Shown here one piece after another: positions 1 to 11,165 of a stretch of DNA of 64,000 nt. The notes under the pieces are model-generated. The model saw nothing but the letters and a program-made list of their open reading frames with translations, did not search any database and was not told the origin of the DNA. The stretch spans positions 992,001 to 1,056,000 of the forward strand of contig CAOLHI010000056.1 of NCBI GenBank assembly GCA_948474755.1, read 5' to 3'. Each line of letters opens with the position of its first letter. Position 1 is the first letter of the stretch. This DNA comes from Ctenosaura bakeri. Its lineage: Eukaryota; Chordata; Lepidosauria; Squamata; Iguanidae. Both the position numbers and the translations under genes were made by a program.

Positions 1-790
1 TTTTTCTGGACTCAAGCATTCCCCAAATGTGACAAACACACACAGAATGCTGTTACCCACAGCTGCTAAAGCGACACGATGGCTGCAAAGCTAGTCTTCA
101 GCCTGGGCCAGAAATGACATCCTTCCCAAACAAGGCCACAAACAGCCCCCAAGACCTCGCTTTAGGTGTGTGCATTTGGTTTTAGGGGGGAATAAATGGA
201 AATGGAAGCTAATTGTGCTGTGTAGAGTGGGAGGCTGTGACTGCTTCTAAGGTGCCACCATTTTTGTGAAAGGACATCAAGTTTGTCCCCAAAATTATCT
301 GGAATAACACCATGGAGGTCCTCTTGTTGGAAAGTTATAGTATCTATAAACCAAATTATGATTGCATAGAGCTGAATTTCACCATTGCTCAATGTTTGTA
401 TTCTCAGAAGAGGGGCAAAGACATAACTACACCATTGGGGCTACTATATAAGAGAAGCCAGCAGTGTGGCCATTGCTCAATGGTCTGGATGAGCAGTGGT
501 CCAAACATGTGTCCCATTACACAATGGCCCCAATGAATAATGTCTCCTGATGCAGAGTGTGTCTTGTTGTGCAGTGGTCACACTGCACAATACATCTTGT
601 GCAAGTGTTCCATTGTGCATTGTCACAATTAATTACCATGATTGTGTATTGTGTCACTGATGTGGCTTCTTCTTCATCATCATCAACATCATCATCATCC
701 GAATAGTTACACATTGTAGCCTCCAATGCAGGATCTCTGGAATTCTGCATAAATAACATGGTAGCCATGAGGAGCACCTACCCAAATGAA
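1..790. other. Anonymous intergenic sequence with degenerate short repeats
   Basis: No gene or recognisable transposon. From about 430 to 640 there are loosely repeated phrases built on CAATGG, CATTG and TGTGCA in both orientations. The same kind of phrase recurs near 9200, 18780, 19940, 26450 and 62050. A short ATC-rich run lies near 670-700. Nothing suggests an exon. Confidence 0.4.
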
Positions 791-1089
791 AGATGGGGCC
801 AGCTTGTTTCCTACTGCTCCAGAGCCTAGGACACAGAGCAATGGATTCAAACTACAGGAAAAGAGATTCCACCTATATATCAGGAAGACCTTTCTGATGA
901 TAAGAGCGGTTTGACAGTTGAATATGCTGCCTGGGAGTGTGGTGGAGTCGCCTTCTTTTGAGATTTTTAAAGAGAGGCTGGATGGTCGTCTGTCAGGAGT
1001 GCTCCAATTATATATTCCTGCATGGCAAAATGAGTTTGGACTGGATGGTCTTTAAGGTCACTTCAAACTCTATGATTCTATGGTTCTAT
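791..1089 (+). mobile_element. CR1 LINE 3' end, old copy
   Basis: Matches the other CR1 tails in the window: the end of ORF2 (translations resembling FKLQ.RRFHL and EVFKQRLDGHL), a short 3' UTR with a TTGGACTGGATGG-type phrase, and a terminal TATGATTCTATGG run. Many substitutions and frame breaks show it is a dead, 5'-truncated copy. CR1 integrates without clear target duplication, and none is seen. Confidence 0.85.
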
Positions 1090-1107
1090 GAAATCTTTCT
1101 GACAAAA

Positions 1108-1177
1108 GACCATGATAGGTCCATCTTAGGGTCACCATAAGTCCTAAGGACATGAAGGCACATTAACAATAACAATG
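1108..1177 (+). mobile_element. 3' tail of tRNA/MIR-like SINE
   Basis: Contains the tail signature shared by the fuller copies near 24850, 30600 and 59620: AGGGTCACCATAAGTC followed by GAAGGCACA and an AACAATAACAA run. The tRNA-like head is missing. Confidence 0.55.
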
Positions 1178-1252
1178 ACTGTCTATAGAATGACCTTTTC
1201 CTTTCACCAGACTCCATTTTTCTCATGATTTCCATTGTGGTGACCAGACTGG

Positions 1253-1624
1253 AGCCTGGAAGAAAAGAAGGTTAAGAGCTGACACAAGAGCCACCTTTAA
1301 ATATTTGAAGGGTACCATATAGAAGATGGGGCAATATTGTTTTCTGCAGCTCCAGAGATTAGGACATGGAGCAGTGGGTTCAAACTACAGAAAAAGAGAC
1401 TCCATCTAAATATTAGTAAGACTTTCCTGATGGTAAGAGCAGTGTTAATAGTGGAACATACTGCCTCAGAGTGTGGTGGAGTCTCCTTCTTTGGAGATTT
1501 TTAAACAGAGGTTAGATGGCCATCTGTTAAAAGTGCTTTGATTTCGTATATTCCTGCACGGCAGAAGGGGGTTGGACTGGATGGCCCTTGGGGTCTTTTC
1601 CGACTCTGTAATTATATCATTGTG
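1253..1624 (+). mobile_element. CR1 LINE 3' end, old copy
   Basis: Second degraded CR1 3' fragment in the same orientation. It keeps the phrases around the ORF2 stop (TTTGGAGATTTTTAAACAGAGG), the GGTTGGACTGGATGGCCC block and a decayed tail. It starts slightly further upstream in ORF2 than the copy at 791 and has several indels. Confidence 0.85.
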
Positions 1625-1817
1625 TAAACCCACAGCGTTGCAGCTTGAGAGAATGTCACTGGTAAATAGACACCTGGATTAGTTTTGATTTACTATATAA
1701 TGATGGCAGGACCCTTGTCCTTGCAGAGTTATTGAGCAGCAAAAATGAAATCAAGCCCAAAATCCGACATCATGCTTACAGAGGTGAAAGCTAGATTCAT
1801 GACATTAAGGGGTGATT

Positions 1818-2372
1818 TGTTGGGAAATTACCAGCATTCTCTCCCCCATTTTGTTGGTAGAACAAATGGGAATAGTTAGCTCAGGGCTTCCTCTTGTGTC
1901 CGCATGTTAGATTCCACATTTCCTTTCTCTGCCTTTTATTGCATGATCATAAATACCTTTAGTGCCCAGGTCATCAGATCATGTGACCCAGGACTGTGTC
2001 CTGATAGGAAGAAGAGTTAAGACACCCCAAAAAGAGAAGAAGACATCTTTAGTTGTCTTTGTCCTTTGTCTTGTCCTCATGGATGTTATTCTCTGAACTA
2101 TTCTATCTTCGGATCCCATTAAAGCAGGACGGTGAGTCATACCGAGATTATCCTCTAATTCATTAGCTAGTCAAGGTAGCAAGCTCTCAATGTAGATGAA
2201 GAAGTCATTAGTAAAGTTTCAAGTCTTTATTCAAGCTACCTGTGTGTTTGCATTTAATTGGATTAAGCTAACTCAAGCCGCAAGTTTTAAACAGAAAGGA
2301 CTTTAACCGTTTTCACTGCATAACTCTGCTAATGAAGACTAAATTATAACCGGTTTAGTCTCGTTTCCTACA
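1818..2372 (+). mobile_element. Solo LTR with 5-bp target duplication TGATT
   Basis: Begins TGTTGGGAAA and ends GTTTCCTACA, which are imperfect inverted complements with canonical TG...CA ends. TGATT lies immediately before (1813-1817) and after (2373-2377), a 5-bp target duplication. An ATTAAA polyadenylation signal at 2118-2123 sets the plus orientation. No internal retroviral sequence flanks it, so it is a solo LTR. It does not resemble the TGTTAC-type LTRs elsewhere in the window. Confidence 0.75.
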
Positions 2373-2377
2373 TGATT

Positions 2378-2930
2378 GCAGGACACAACACTTCTTCTAA
2401 ATGCAAGCATCATGCAACCAATTGCATATCTGCAAATCTGCTCACTCTTCACACTGCCCTGTTGCTTTGAGTGGTACACAGAAGGCACTAATAGTTACAT
2501 GCCATCCAGGAAGGTGTATCTTCAAGTTACACTTGTGGAACGCTGCTTATTCAAATGTGGACAGAATACAGGTGGTTACGCCATGGCCGAAAAAAGGACA
2601 ACGGCAATAATAAAGGAACGTGCGTGTCTGTCAGCACGTCCAAGATGCCAACCTGAGGCCGAACATTAGTGACTGCAATTACAGCTTGCACAGAAGGGGA
2701 GGAAGAGGAGAGTTTTTTCACCCCCTTTGCAAAGCAGGTGGGATGAGGTAGAGAAGAAGGGACAGAGCATGTGTGAAGGAGGAGCAGCAGCAGCAAGGGT
2801 TGTGTGTGTGTGTGCGCACGTGTGTGTCTGTGAGTGTGTGTTTCAAGGCCTTTTGTGGGGGGGAAAAAAAGGAAAGAAAAGAAAAGGAGGGGGAAGGAGA
2901 AGAGAGAAATCCGGTGCAGGAGCTTTTCAA
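2378..2930. other. Anonymous sequence with TG-rich and purine-rich tracts
   Basis: No gene recognised. A TG/CG dinucleotide-rich tract runs from about 2798 to 2846, followed by a G/A-rich tract to about 2908. The open frames here are by-products of low complexity (runs of Cys, Val, Lys and Arg) and have no recognisable domain. Confidence 0.5.
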
Positions 2931-3640
2931 TTAACAAAGTAGGATTGGTTTACCTGATAAAACGCTCCCCGTGTGAGTGTAATTGCATATTTATGCCCCA
3001 CAGAGATTTTTTAATTTCTGTTCGGTTTGTTTGCCTTGAAAGTATTTGTCACTGGAAAAGGTTCTTGATGTGTAATTTTTAAGACAGCGTTAGCCGACTG
3101 TGTGGCTTGTTTTCATTTTAGATTTGTTTCACCGCAGACGGGGATTTTTTTTGGAGATGATGCCTTTTGCAGCCCTGGATAGACAATATAATCTTTCCTG
3201 AGAAGAGAGGCAATATTTCAAAAAGCAAGCAGAGAGAAAGCGTCTTTGAATGGATCCTGTCAAGGACCTGTTGTTCGAGTTTCCCGTCTCTGTAATTTTT
3301 TATTAATATTTTGTTTTCCTCTTGTGGCTTGGAACAACTTTTATTTCCTTTCCAATATTTTATGCTTTCGTCGCTTGCCAAAGAGAGTCATCTCCCCGTA
3401 TCATTAACAAAACAACGCAAAGTTAACATGTCCTTTTGCTTATTGTTAGCATGGAGCTCATGGAGTGCAGTAGCAAAGAAAACACATTTTGTTTTGTCTT
3501 TCGATTGTGCCGGCTGCCTTCCCTCTTTCTTCCTTCCCCCAGAAGGCTCTGGTATAATACATCATGTTCCAGGCATTTGGGTAGAGAGAAAAGTAGCTTA
3601 AAAGCTGTACTGTTGCCACCATTATTATTATTTTTTACAG
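2930..3640. other. Repeat-free AT-rich block, candidate conserved non-coding element
   Basis: No similarity to any repeat in the window and few CpG. Rich in homeodomain-like and octamer-like words (ATTGCATATTTATG, TTTATTAATATTTTG). High complexity with stops in all frames fits non-coding DNA under constraint, but conservation cannot be tested here. Confidence 0.3.
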
Positions 3641-3739
3641 GGATTGAAGTGTTCACACACAGCAGCTAAGATCTGACATCAGAATTACATAGTACAAATC
3701 TTTGCATGTGGAATTACACGTTGGTTTTGCTGCACAAGT

Positions 3740-4019
3740 CTTGTGAATGCTGCACAACTGAATGCACCTCCAAATAGGCTTTCCAATGCGTGTGCATGGA
3801 CACGTGCGCACTGGCTTCACAGCACTTGCACATGCATGTGCACCACATCCACAGCTCATGTGCATCACCTTACATCATATGCGCATTGGTATATGCGGGC
3901 ATGCATATTGCATGTGCATTGCACATGCTTCGACATATGCTTGCATGTACATTACATTTTCAGCATCTGTGCAGGGTGCGTGCATCAATATGCATTATGT
4001 ATATGCATGTGGATCACAT
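3740..4019. repeat. Degenerate TGCATG/ATGTGCA-rich repetitive tract
   Basis: Alternating purine-pyrimidine words such as GCATGTGCA, CATATGCGC and TGCATGTACATT recur without a fixed period. This looks like a decayed satellite or microsatellite-derived tract. The open frames over it are Cys/His-rich and are considered spurious. Confidence 0.5.
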
Positions 4020-4020
4020 C

Positions 4021-4046
4021 ACATCATCATCATCATCATCATCATC
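4021..4046. repeat. (ATC)n microsatellite
   Basis: About eight ATC units. It lies at the edge of a probable interspersed repeat (to about 4200) containing a CTTACAATCTAATTAAGACA phrase, which resembles LINE-tail-associated repeats, although no second copy is present here. Confidence 0.8.
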
Positions 4047-4199
4047 CATTTATGTAGCACCATCCCTGTACATGGTAAAAGAATAGCAAAACAGTTCCCT
4101 CCCCTCAAACTTACAATCTAATTAAGACAGGATACGAAATGAAAAGGAGATGGTAGTGTGGGATAAGATTAAGTCCAGCAGGTACAGCCTCTTCTTCTC

Positions 4200-5290
4200 T
4201 CCCTCTCAGGCCAGGGCGATTGAAGTTGGGATGGAGGGAGAGCCCTTTCCCCTGCTTCTGGGCTTCAGAAACATTACACGCACACGGCATTATATGCATA
4301 ATTTCATTTCTGCAATCTTGAACTGAATATGGGTGATCCACAGAAGACAAAAATGAGTGAATTCTCTCCCGGGGGTGGGAGGGATTCTACAGCAATACAT
4401 CACCGACAGGATTCCAGCCACTAAGAGCCTAGGACCTCTTCAGAAACCTCTTTGTACTGATTTTCCTCCTGCTTAGCCCTCATATATTCAAGCTAGAAGT
4501 TCATTTGTGAGAATGTTCAGCTCCCTTTTCTGGCACAAAATGAATCATACCCAGTGACTGTATAAATGGAAGACAGGCTACACAACCTGTATTTCTGTTT
4601 TTTTCTTCCCCTATTCATATCTCACCTCCAAAACCCTTTGTAGAGATGGCGATGTTCTCTTGAGCAGGGTGGGCTGTTGTTATTTGAATAATTTGAATAA
4701 TTTTCTCATGTTGCTCTTAGATATTCATTGATAATTATCCAGTATTCTGTATCACCTACTTAATTAAGCATACTTAAGTATGTATAAGTTAAGTATACAT
4801 AATTAAGTACGGTTGGCCCTCCACATTTGCAGATTTGATTTTCATGGATATGATTTTCTGTGCATTTCTCCAACACCTCCCCAAGTGCTTCTTTTCGGGG
4901 GAAATCTTCCATCTTAGCAGCTCCAATCAGACTATGCAGCCCTTTGAAAACCTGTTGGAATTGACAAGACTTACAATTGTAGTCATTATGGGGTTAATTG
5001 GTTTATTGGTGTTATAGATGACCTTCACCTGCTCCTGTTATTGGAAGCAGTTGTAAAGGCTCTATAAGAGTAGCATTCTCTTAGTGAACACTCACTTCCT
5101 GATTTGCTGTTGCTGCAGTTTGTATCATGTCCTGCCTCATTGTGGTATTGTATTATATTTTGATATATTTTGTATTTTAATTTGCCAGACTTGCTCATGT
5201 TCTTTTTTTAACCTTTTGTATATTAAGAACCCATATGCTATGTTTATCTTTTAACTGGAATATATAAAAGACTATTTCTCTTTCCCTATT
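4200..5290. other. Anonymous intergenic sequence
   Basis: AT-rich, with short TTAAGTATA repeats near 4760-4805 and a GGTTGGCCCTCC phrase at 4810 that could be the edge of an old DNA transposon. No coding signal. Confidence 0.4.
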
Positions 5291-5295
5291 TTATT

Positions 5296-5454
5296 TTGGA
5301 GTGTAGTGAAGTCTCCTTCTTTGGAGATTTTTAAGCAGAGGCTAGATGGCTATCTGTTGGGAGTGCTTTGAGGGTGTTCCTGCATGGCAGGGGGTTGGAC
5401 TGGATGGCCCCTGGGGTCTCTTCCAACTCTACATTTCTATATTCTATGATTCTA
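5296..5454 (+). mobile_element. CR1 LINE 3' end, short copy
   Basis: Only the last 160 bp: the end of ORF2, a GCAGGGGGTTGGACTGGATG block, a CTCTTCCAACTCTACATTTC phrase and a terminal CTATGATTCTA. Much closer to consensus than the copies at 791 and 1253, hence younger. Confidence 0.88.
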
Positions 5455-5474
5455 AGCCCTAACATGAGTGGTAT

Positions 5475-6364
5475 TGTTACTATGGTTCAGGCCTCCCCGG
5501 TGATAGCACTAGATATCTCTTTTTGATATCAAATCATTTGGCCTTCCTCTGCCACCCTGCTCCATGAGTTTGCGAGGCCTCCAGACAAGCACGTACACAG
5601 GCACAGCCGGTACGTGTTGGACATTCCATTCTCCACCTAGGCAGGCAGAAAAAGAGCCACTCTGTTGCTTCAGGGACCTCCCTGCAAACACCTCTTGCTT
5701 AAGCACGACTCTAAACAAAGATGCCCGGCCTCGAGCCGACAGTCTGTCAATGCCAAGCTATTTGCATACTGGCTATACTATTGTTAAACCTGCATTAAGC
5801 CCATCATGTTAAACTTGACCTTTGCCAAAGCTTTGTCTGGCTCCAAACTCGCATTCTTCTCACTGAGTAAGGCATGGCCTGCAGGTACAATTCACCCTAT
5901 AAAAACTCCCCGATTCCGAGACCATATCGGATCATTCTAACTGCCAGCACTGCTCGGATCCCTCCAGACTTCCATCCAGCCTTGCTGCCGCTTTGTCTGG
6001 TGAGCTCCCCTCGGCTTCCATGCTGAGTTTCTTCCCTACCATCCTCCAGCTTCTTCAGGACTATGAGAAAAAGTGTCGTATCACCCATTTCCCCCAAAAA
6101 TCCATATTTCTTATTCCTCTGTAAGTTGTGTTAGTGTGGTGTCTTTTCTGTTGTCTGTCCTTTAATAAAGATATCGTTTTTACTGTTTTAAACCTGTCTG
6201 CCTGCTTGACTGACCTGACCCCATAGACATTGGGTTACAAGATCCCTGCTAAGTTACCTTGCCTCTTGTTAGCTTAAGAGAGTGCTCCAGTTAATTTCCC
6301 CAACTTTGTTTGTGTTTTGGTTATTTGGGCATCCCTCCCGGGACCCCCAGAGAACAGGGTAACA
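5475..6364 (+). mobile_element. Solo LTR, family A copy 1 (class I-like endogenous retrovirus)
   Basis: Begins TGTTACTATGGTTCAGG and ends AGAACAGGGTAACA. GTAT occurs directly before (5471-5474) and after (6365-6368): a 4-bp target duplication. A TATAAAAA box lies at 5898-5905 and AATAAA at 6164-6169, so U3, R and U5 follow in plus order. No gag, pol or env sequence adjoins it. Six further copies of this LTR are in the window. A 4-bp duplication is typical of gamma/epsilon-like (class I) elements, but class is inferred only from this and LTR length. Confidence 0.88.
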
Positions 6365-6368
6365 GTAT

Positions 6369-7055
6369 CTTATTTCAAAAAGTAAAGGAACTAGGGTTAA
6401 GTAAAGCAAGAGACCTATGTATCCGTTGGTAGTCCTGTCTAGAACTGAGTCCTTGAATCCATAGAATTTACATATATGTTGCCATACCATTCAACCATTA
6501 ATCCAAAGGGTTTATTAAACTTGAGGCCAAACAACAGGATTCTGGACAGAATCATGGGTTATATTGGAAGAAGTAGTGGTTCGTTAGGTATTCTGTTTAG
6601 GGTGTTCAAGATTAAACATCAACACTTTGAATTGTTGCCAGATTGTTATAATGTTTACAAGACCACTTGCCTAAAGTCTTATGAGTTCTTTGAAGTGCTA
6701 CATACGTCATGGAGGCAAAGCCAATGAATTATGTTTGCTTCTGTTCCAGTTTAGGTACATCTGTTTAGATGAAGAATCAATGAAGGGGAAGACAAGGACA
6801 AGACTTAGTAAATGATTACAGAACTGTGGTTGCAATCCCCTATATATTTCAATATTTAATAAACCTAGGTAAAACAAGAAGTAACAGCCCTAGGAGGTTC
6901 AAAATGTTTATCATCACCCAGGAAGCCCAGAAGTGGAGTATCTTCTCCCGTGTGTCTTTATTGTACACAACATGCTCCTTAGCACGTACAAATTAAGGTC
7001 ATCTTCTAGTTTCCTAAGGTTCAGAGAACCTACTCATTCAGTTCTTTGATGCTCA
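6369..7055. other. Anonymous sequence
   Basis: AT-rich unique-looking DNA with stops in all frames. No repeat family recognised. Confidence 0.4.
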
Positions 7056-7059
7056 AGTT

Positions 7060-8042
7060 TTGGACTGAGAAGATGGCAGGTAGCTGCTCAGGAAGAAGAT
7101 CAACTCAATTGAAACATGATGCTGGAGAAAGTTTCTATAGATACTGTGGCAGGCTAGAAAGACAAGCAAATGGGTTTTAGAGCAAATCCAGCCTGAACTG
7201 TCACTAGAGGCAAAGATGACTAAAATGAGGCTCTTGTGATATGGACGTATCATAGAATCATAGAATCATAGAGTTGGAAGAGACCACACAGGCCATCCAG
7301 TCCAACCCCCTGCCATGCAGGAACACCCTCAAAGCACTCCCAACAGATGACCATCAGGCCTCTGCTTAAAAACCTCCAAGGAAGGAGACTCCACTACACT
7401 CCGAGGCAGCAGATTCCACTGCCGGACAGCCCTGACTGTCAGGAAGTTCTTCCTGAGGTTCAGGTGGAATCTCCTTTCCTGCAGCTTGAATCCATTGCTC
7501 CTTGTCCTGGTCTCTGGAGCAGCAGAAAACAAGCCCTCTCCTTCCTCTACGTGGCATCCCTTCAAATATTTAAACATGGCTATCATGTCCCCTCTTAACC
7601 TTCTCTTCTGCTGACTAAACATACCGAGCTCTCTAAGTCAATCTTCATAGGGCATGGCTTCCAGGCCTCTCCTCATTTTGGTCGCCCTCCTCTGGACTTG
7701 CTCCAGCTTGTCAATATCCTTCTTGAATTGGGGTGCCCAGAACTGGACACAGTATTCAAGATGGGGTCTAACCAAAGCAGAGTGGAGTGGTACCAGTACC
7801 TCCCTCAATCTAGACACCATACTCCAACATGACTTATTGGAAAAGACAATAATGCTTGGTTGAGTGGAAGGCAGTAAGAACAGAGGAAAACCACATTATG
7901 GATGGAAAGACTTGATCAAGGAAGACATGGCCCTGAGTCTCTAAGCCTGAGCAGCAGAGTCAGTGACATAGTTTTTGGATGTCTCTCATTGCTAGGGTCA
8001 CTATTAAGTCAAAACTACCTTCTGGGCAAATAACAACAAATC
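7060..8042 (+). mobile_element. RTE/BovB LINE 3' end, split by a CR1
   Basis: The first part (7060-7250) reads as the C-terminal end of BovB ORF2 (Trp-rich, W..R..., then L..EAK..K..L). The second (from 7818) continues with [12 protein letters not shown] and ends in the BovB 3' UTR and an AATAACAACAAA tail. The CR1 lies exactly between, so the LINE was one piece before that insertion. Several frame breaks; non-functional. Confidence 0.75.
7251..7817 (-). mobile_element. CR1 LINE 3' end inserted in BovB
   Basis: Starts (minus-strand 3' end) with the CATAGAATCATAGAATC tail and extends into ORF2. Minus-strand translations give [44 protein letters not shown] and [20 protein letters not shown]. 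Frameshifts break the frame between these pieces. Close to consensus, so relatively young. Confidence 0.92.
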
Positions 8043-8099
8043 TAAGGTGATGGGCCATTTGCAGGGGCGGGGGGGGCATGGTCCTACATTTTGGACAAC

Positions 8100-8390
8100 T
8101 CTTTCAAAATTTAGACTAAGAACCAGATCAGACATTGAAGCCACTATGAGCCACTACCAATGGTGAAAACTAGCCACCACCTCCAGGCATATCAAATCTC
8201 TCCTGCAGCAGAATAGAACATTAAGTCAGCCCATTGGTCCATCTAACCCAATATTGTTAAGTCTGACTGGTAGTAATAGATCCCCAGGGCTTCAGACTGG
8301 ATTCTTTCCTAGGCCTTCCTGGAGATCCCTGGTATTGCTTTCTGGTGGTATCTCACCCATTGAACTCATTGTGATAGGCAATGATGTTTT
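8100..8390. other. Probable old interspersed repeat
   Basis: The phrases around 8200-8340 (GCCCATTGGTCCATCTAACCC and a CCTGGAGATCCCTGG block) resemble a dispersed vertebrate repeat, but no second copy is present in the window, so the call is tentative. Confidence 0.3.
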
Positions 8391-8393
8391 GTT

Positions 8394-8960
8394 AGAATCA
8401 TAGAGCTGGAAGAAACCACAAAGGTCATTGGGTCCAAATCCCTGCTCTGCAGGAATAAACCATCAAAGCATTCCTAAGAGATGGCCCTCCAGCCTCTATT
8501 TAAAAACATCCAAAGAAGAAGACTTCATCATACTCCCAGGCAGTGTTATTCTACTGTCATACTGCTCTTACAGTCAGGAAGTTCTTCCTAATGTTTAGGT
8601 GGAATCTCTTTTTTTGACGTTCGATGCCATTGTTTCATGCCCTAGTCTTGAGCAGGAAAAAACAGGCTCGCTGCATTCTCCATGTGACATCCCTTCAAAT
8701 ATTTAAACATAGCTATCATGTCACCTCTTAACCTTCAGACTAAACATACCCAGCTCCACAAGCTGCTCCTCATAGGGCTTCATGGTTTCCATGCCTTCTA
8801 CCATTTTGGTCTCCTTCCTCTGGACACATTCCAGCTTGTCAATAGCCGTCCTGAACTGTGGTGCCCAGAACTGGAAACAGTATTTCAGGTGAATAGAGTA
8901 GTACCGTCACTTCCCTTTACCTAAACACTGTACTCCTATTGATGCAGTCCAGAATCATAT
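8394..8960 (-). mobile_element. CR1 LINE 3' end, older copy
   Basis: Minus-strand CR1 from the AGAATCATAGAGCTGG tail through ORF2 to about CTATTGATGCAGTCC. More diverged than the copy at 7251, with frame breaks. It abuts a BovB tail, which suggests insertion into a BovB as at 7251. Confidence 0.88.
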
Positions 8961-9168
8961 TGGATAAGTGGAAGGCAACAGGAAAAGAGGAAGATCCCAT
9001 TACAGGTGGATAGATTCAATCAAGGAAGTCATAGTTGGCCTGAGTCTGCAAGACATGGGCAGGGCAGTTGATAATAGGGGCTCTTGGAGGTCTCTATTCA
9101 GAGGGTCACCCATAATTTGAATTTGACTTGACAGCAAATAACAGCAGCAGCAACAACAACAAATCTGC
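8961..9168 (+). mobile_element. BovB LINE 3' tail
   Basis: Contains the BovB terminal block: GGAAGGCAACAGGAAAAGAGG, a GAGGTCTCTATTCAGAGGGT phrase and a GCAAATAACAGCAGCAGCAA tail. The same block is at 7850-8042, 14758-14938 and 48726-48795. The 5' part is missing. Confidence 0.7.
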
Positions 9169-9367
9169 ATGACAGGAGCAGGACCATGATGACGTTGTGC
9201 AATGGCATGTGTCATGGACCGGCAGCAATGCGTCCCCATGCCAGGATGTCGCTTTTGTGAGGAAAGGGCCAAAAAGTCTTGTAATCTTGCCCAGATGTGC
9301 CTTGTGCATTCTACTCATGCATTTCACATTTGCATTTCACAAGTGCACAGTCAAGACGTGACTCTGA

Positions 9368-9882
9368 GGTCTTTTCCCCACAAGGCGAGGGAATCGCTCT
9401 GTGCCTTTACCTACCACTTCTTCTGGGGTCTGAAGCAACGCGGACTGTCCCTGAAGCCCTTCTGCAGGCCTCTTCCTTGGTCCAGGACAAATCGGAGCAG
9501 TGCGAGGTTTGTAGATCTGCACTGCTCTGGCTTCTGAAATGGCAGCTTCCAGATTCCAAAATGGCAGCTTGGTCGTGGGTCCCAACCAGCCGCTGAAGCT
9601 TGCCACGCCTAAAGCCCGCCTTCCGCAGATCGTAGGCTCGCCTTGGTGCGAGTCTGCGAATCTGCACAAGGGAGCAGGAATGCAATGGCGCATTCCAGAA
9701 AAATAAAGACCTGTTTTTTGTGGTCTTTAGAAAACATACTGGAGGACCACTTGGGGTCATTTTGGAGTGGACTGGGGTGCAGATCTCCAGTAAGTAGTCT
9801 GCTCCTAGTCCACTCCAAGGTGCAGATGACCTCTGTGAGAGGATGCACTGCCCCGTTCTAATTGCCTGGCGTGGAAAGGGCC
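9368..9882. mobile_element. Non-autonomous DNA transposon, 515 bp, TSD TGA
   Basis: Left end GGTCTTTTCCCCAC and right end GGCGTGGAAAGGGCC are inverted complements. TGA lies at 9365-9367 and 9883-9885. No transposase frame. The interior shares phrases with the element at 41593-42007 (GCAGTGCGAG, AAAATGG.GGCTT, GGAGTGGACTGGGGTGC), so the two belong to one family. Terminal sequence and duplication length match the short fold-back elements. Confidence 0.75.
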
Positions 9883-9885
9883 TGA

Positions 9886-11088
9886 GTGTAAAGTTATACT
9901 CTGTCTCCTTGATGCAAGCTCTTGGTCAGAACCATGGCTCTTGCATGTTCCTCAGTACTGACTTTTTGTTGTTCTTGTTGTTCATTTTTGCTTGAGGCAT
10001 ACATTTTTGTGCACATTTCTTGGATTGTGAGGCAGGTAGCAAAATTCCAAAAGGTGCAGATTTCAGTGTAGAAGCATAGTCCATTTCACTCATAGGTCCA
10101 TCAGGTCCAAACGGGCTAAGTTTATGCCACAACTGGGATCAGACAGATTTTCCCCACATCCGTGATTGGAGATCACCATAAATTAGAGTTGGAAAGAATA
10201 TTCACCACTATAAAATACTTGGCCAAAAACAGGGAATGGAGGGAGGTTCCTGGCACTTTCCTGACAGTTGGGAAGAATAACACAATGGCAAAAACTTTGC
10301 ACAGTTTTCATTCAGTATTCACACATTCCTGAAGTATTTTGAAAAATTCTTCTGTGCAGAAATACATTTAATTTTTTTACATGAGAATTATTGGGAGAAT
10401 TGTGGAGTTGTGCAAAAGGAGCAGTCTAGTGCAACAAAAATCTCACACACACACAAAAAATGCACAAAATCTTTCCCTTTGAAATAGGCCTTTTTTTTTC
10501 CTATGTGAGATTGTTTATTTTTGCACAAGATCTTGGTAAAGAGAACAATCAAGGTGTTATAACAAGGTGAAGTAACCCATAGGTGTGACATCGACCAGTC
10601 TGTCCTTTCAGACACCCACATGGAAAAGACAACACACAATGTTCAGCAAAGGACCTTTTCAGTTCTCCTCCCCTGCCATCTGAATTTAAAACCCACAAAC
10701 ATCTCTGTTTATAAAACTAGGAGAGGGGAAATTTGAAGAGAAGAGAGATGGGAGACAAGCATTACAATCTCTCAAAGTTCCTGACGCACTTTTAGCTTAT
10801 TTAATATTTATCTACATACATACACTAGTACTTTAGCAGACTTGCACATTTGTAAACGCAAGGATATTGCAGAACCTCTACATCAATAGCAGGTTCTTAG
10901 GCTGTGTAATGATACAATGACATCCAAAATTGATTTGGTTCTATCCTTAAATGAGATTATGTACCAGGTGGAACATCCTTACCTCCTCAAATTGTAACAC
11001 TCCCTTGAACAGACAAGTTCTAAAAGGGGAGACCAGGCATCCTAGCATCTTCTTTCACACTTTAGCAACAGTTGCAGGGTGGAATGAG
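9886..11088. other. Anonymous AT-rich sequence
   Basis: No repeat family or coding signal recognised. Short CA and poly-T tracts occur at 10442-10500. Confidence 0.4.
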
Positions 11089-11094
11089 TGTGCA

Positions 11095-11165
11095 GAAGTG
11101 TACAGTTGTGTTGTGTGCTTGTTTCCAATTTATGGCAATTCTAAGATGACCCTGTCATGAGGTTT
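11095..11165 (-). mobile_element. 3' tail of MIR-like SINE
   Basis: Reverse-oriented tail: GTTGTGTGCTTG then CCAATTTATGGCAATTCTAAG, the complement of the CGCCATAAGTCGG...GAAGGCACACAAC tail of fuller copies. A CR1 inserted immediately to its right has cut off the remainder. Confidence 0.5.

Noticed and set aside
2913..2930. 18-bp near-match GGTGCRGGAGCTTTTCAA shared with 59458-59475
   Set aside because: Similarity does not extend beyond the word; a single 17 of 18 match in 64 kb is weak and may be chance.
2551..2937. 128-codon minus-strand frame rich in Leu, Ser, His and Thr
   Set aside because: Low-complexity translation of TG-rich and purine-rich tracts.
3743..4121. Overlapping Cys/His-rich frames
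   Set aside because: All arise from a TGCATG-rich repetitive tract and an (ATC)n run; three frames open at once is a sign of repeat composition, not coding.
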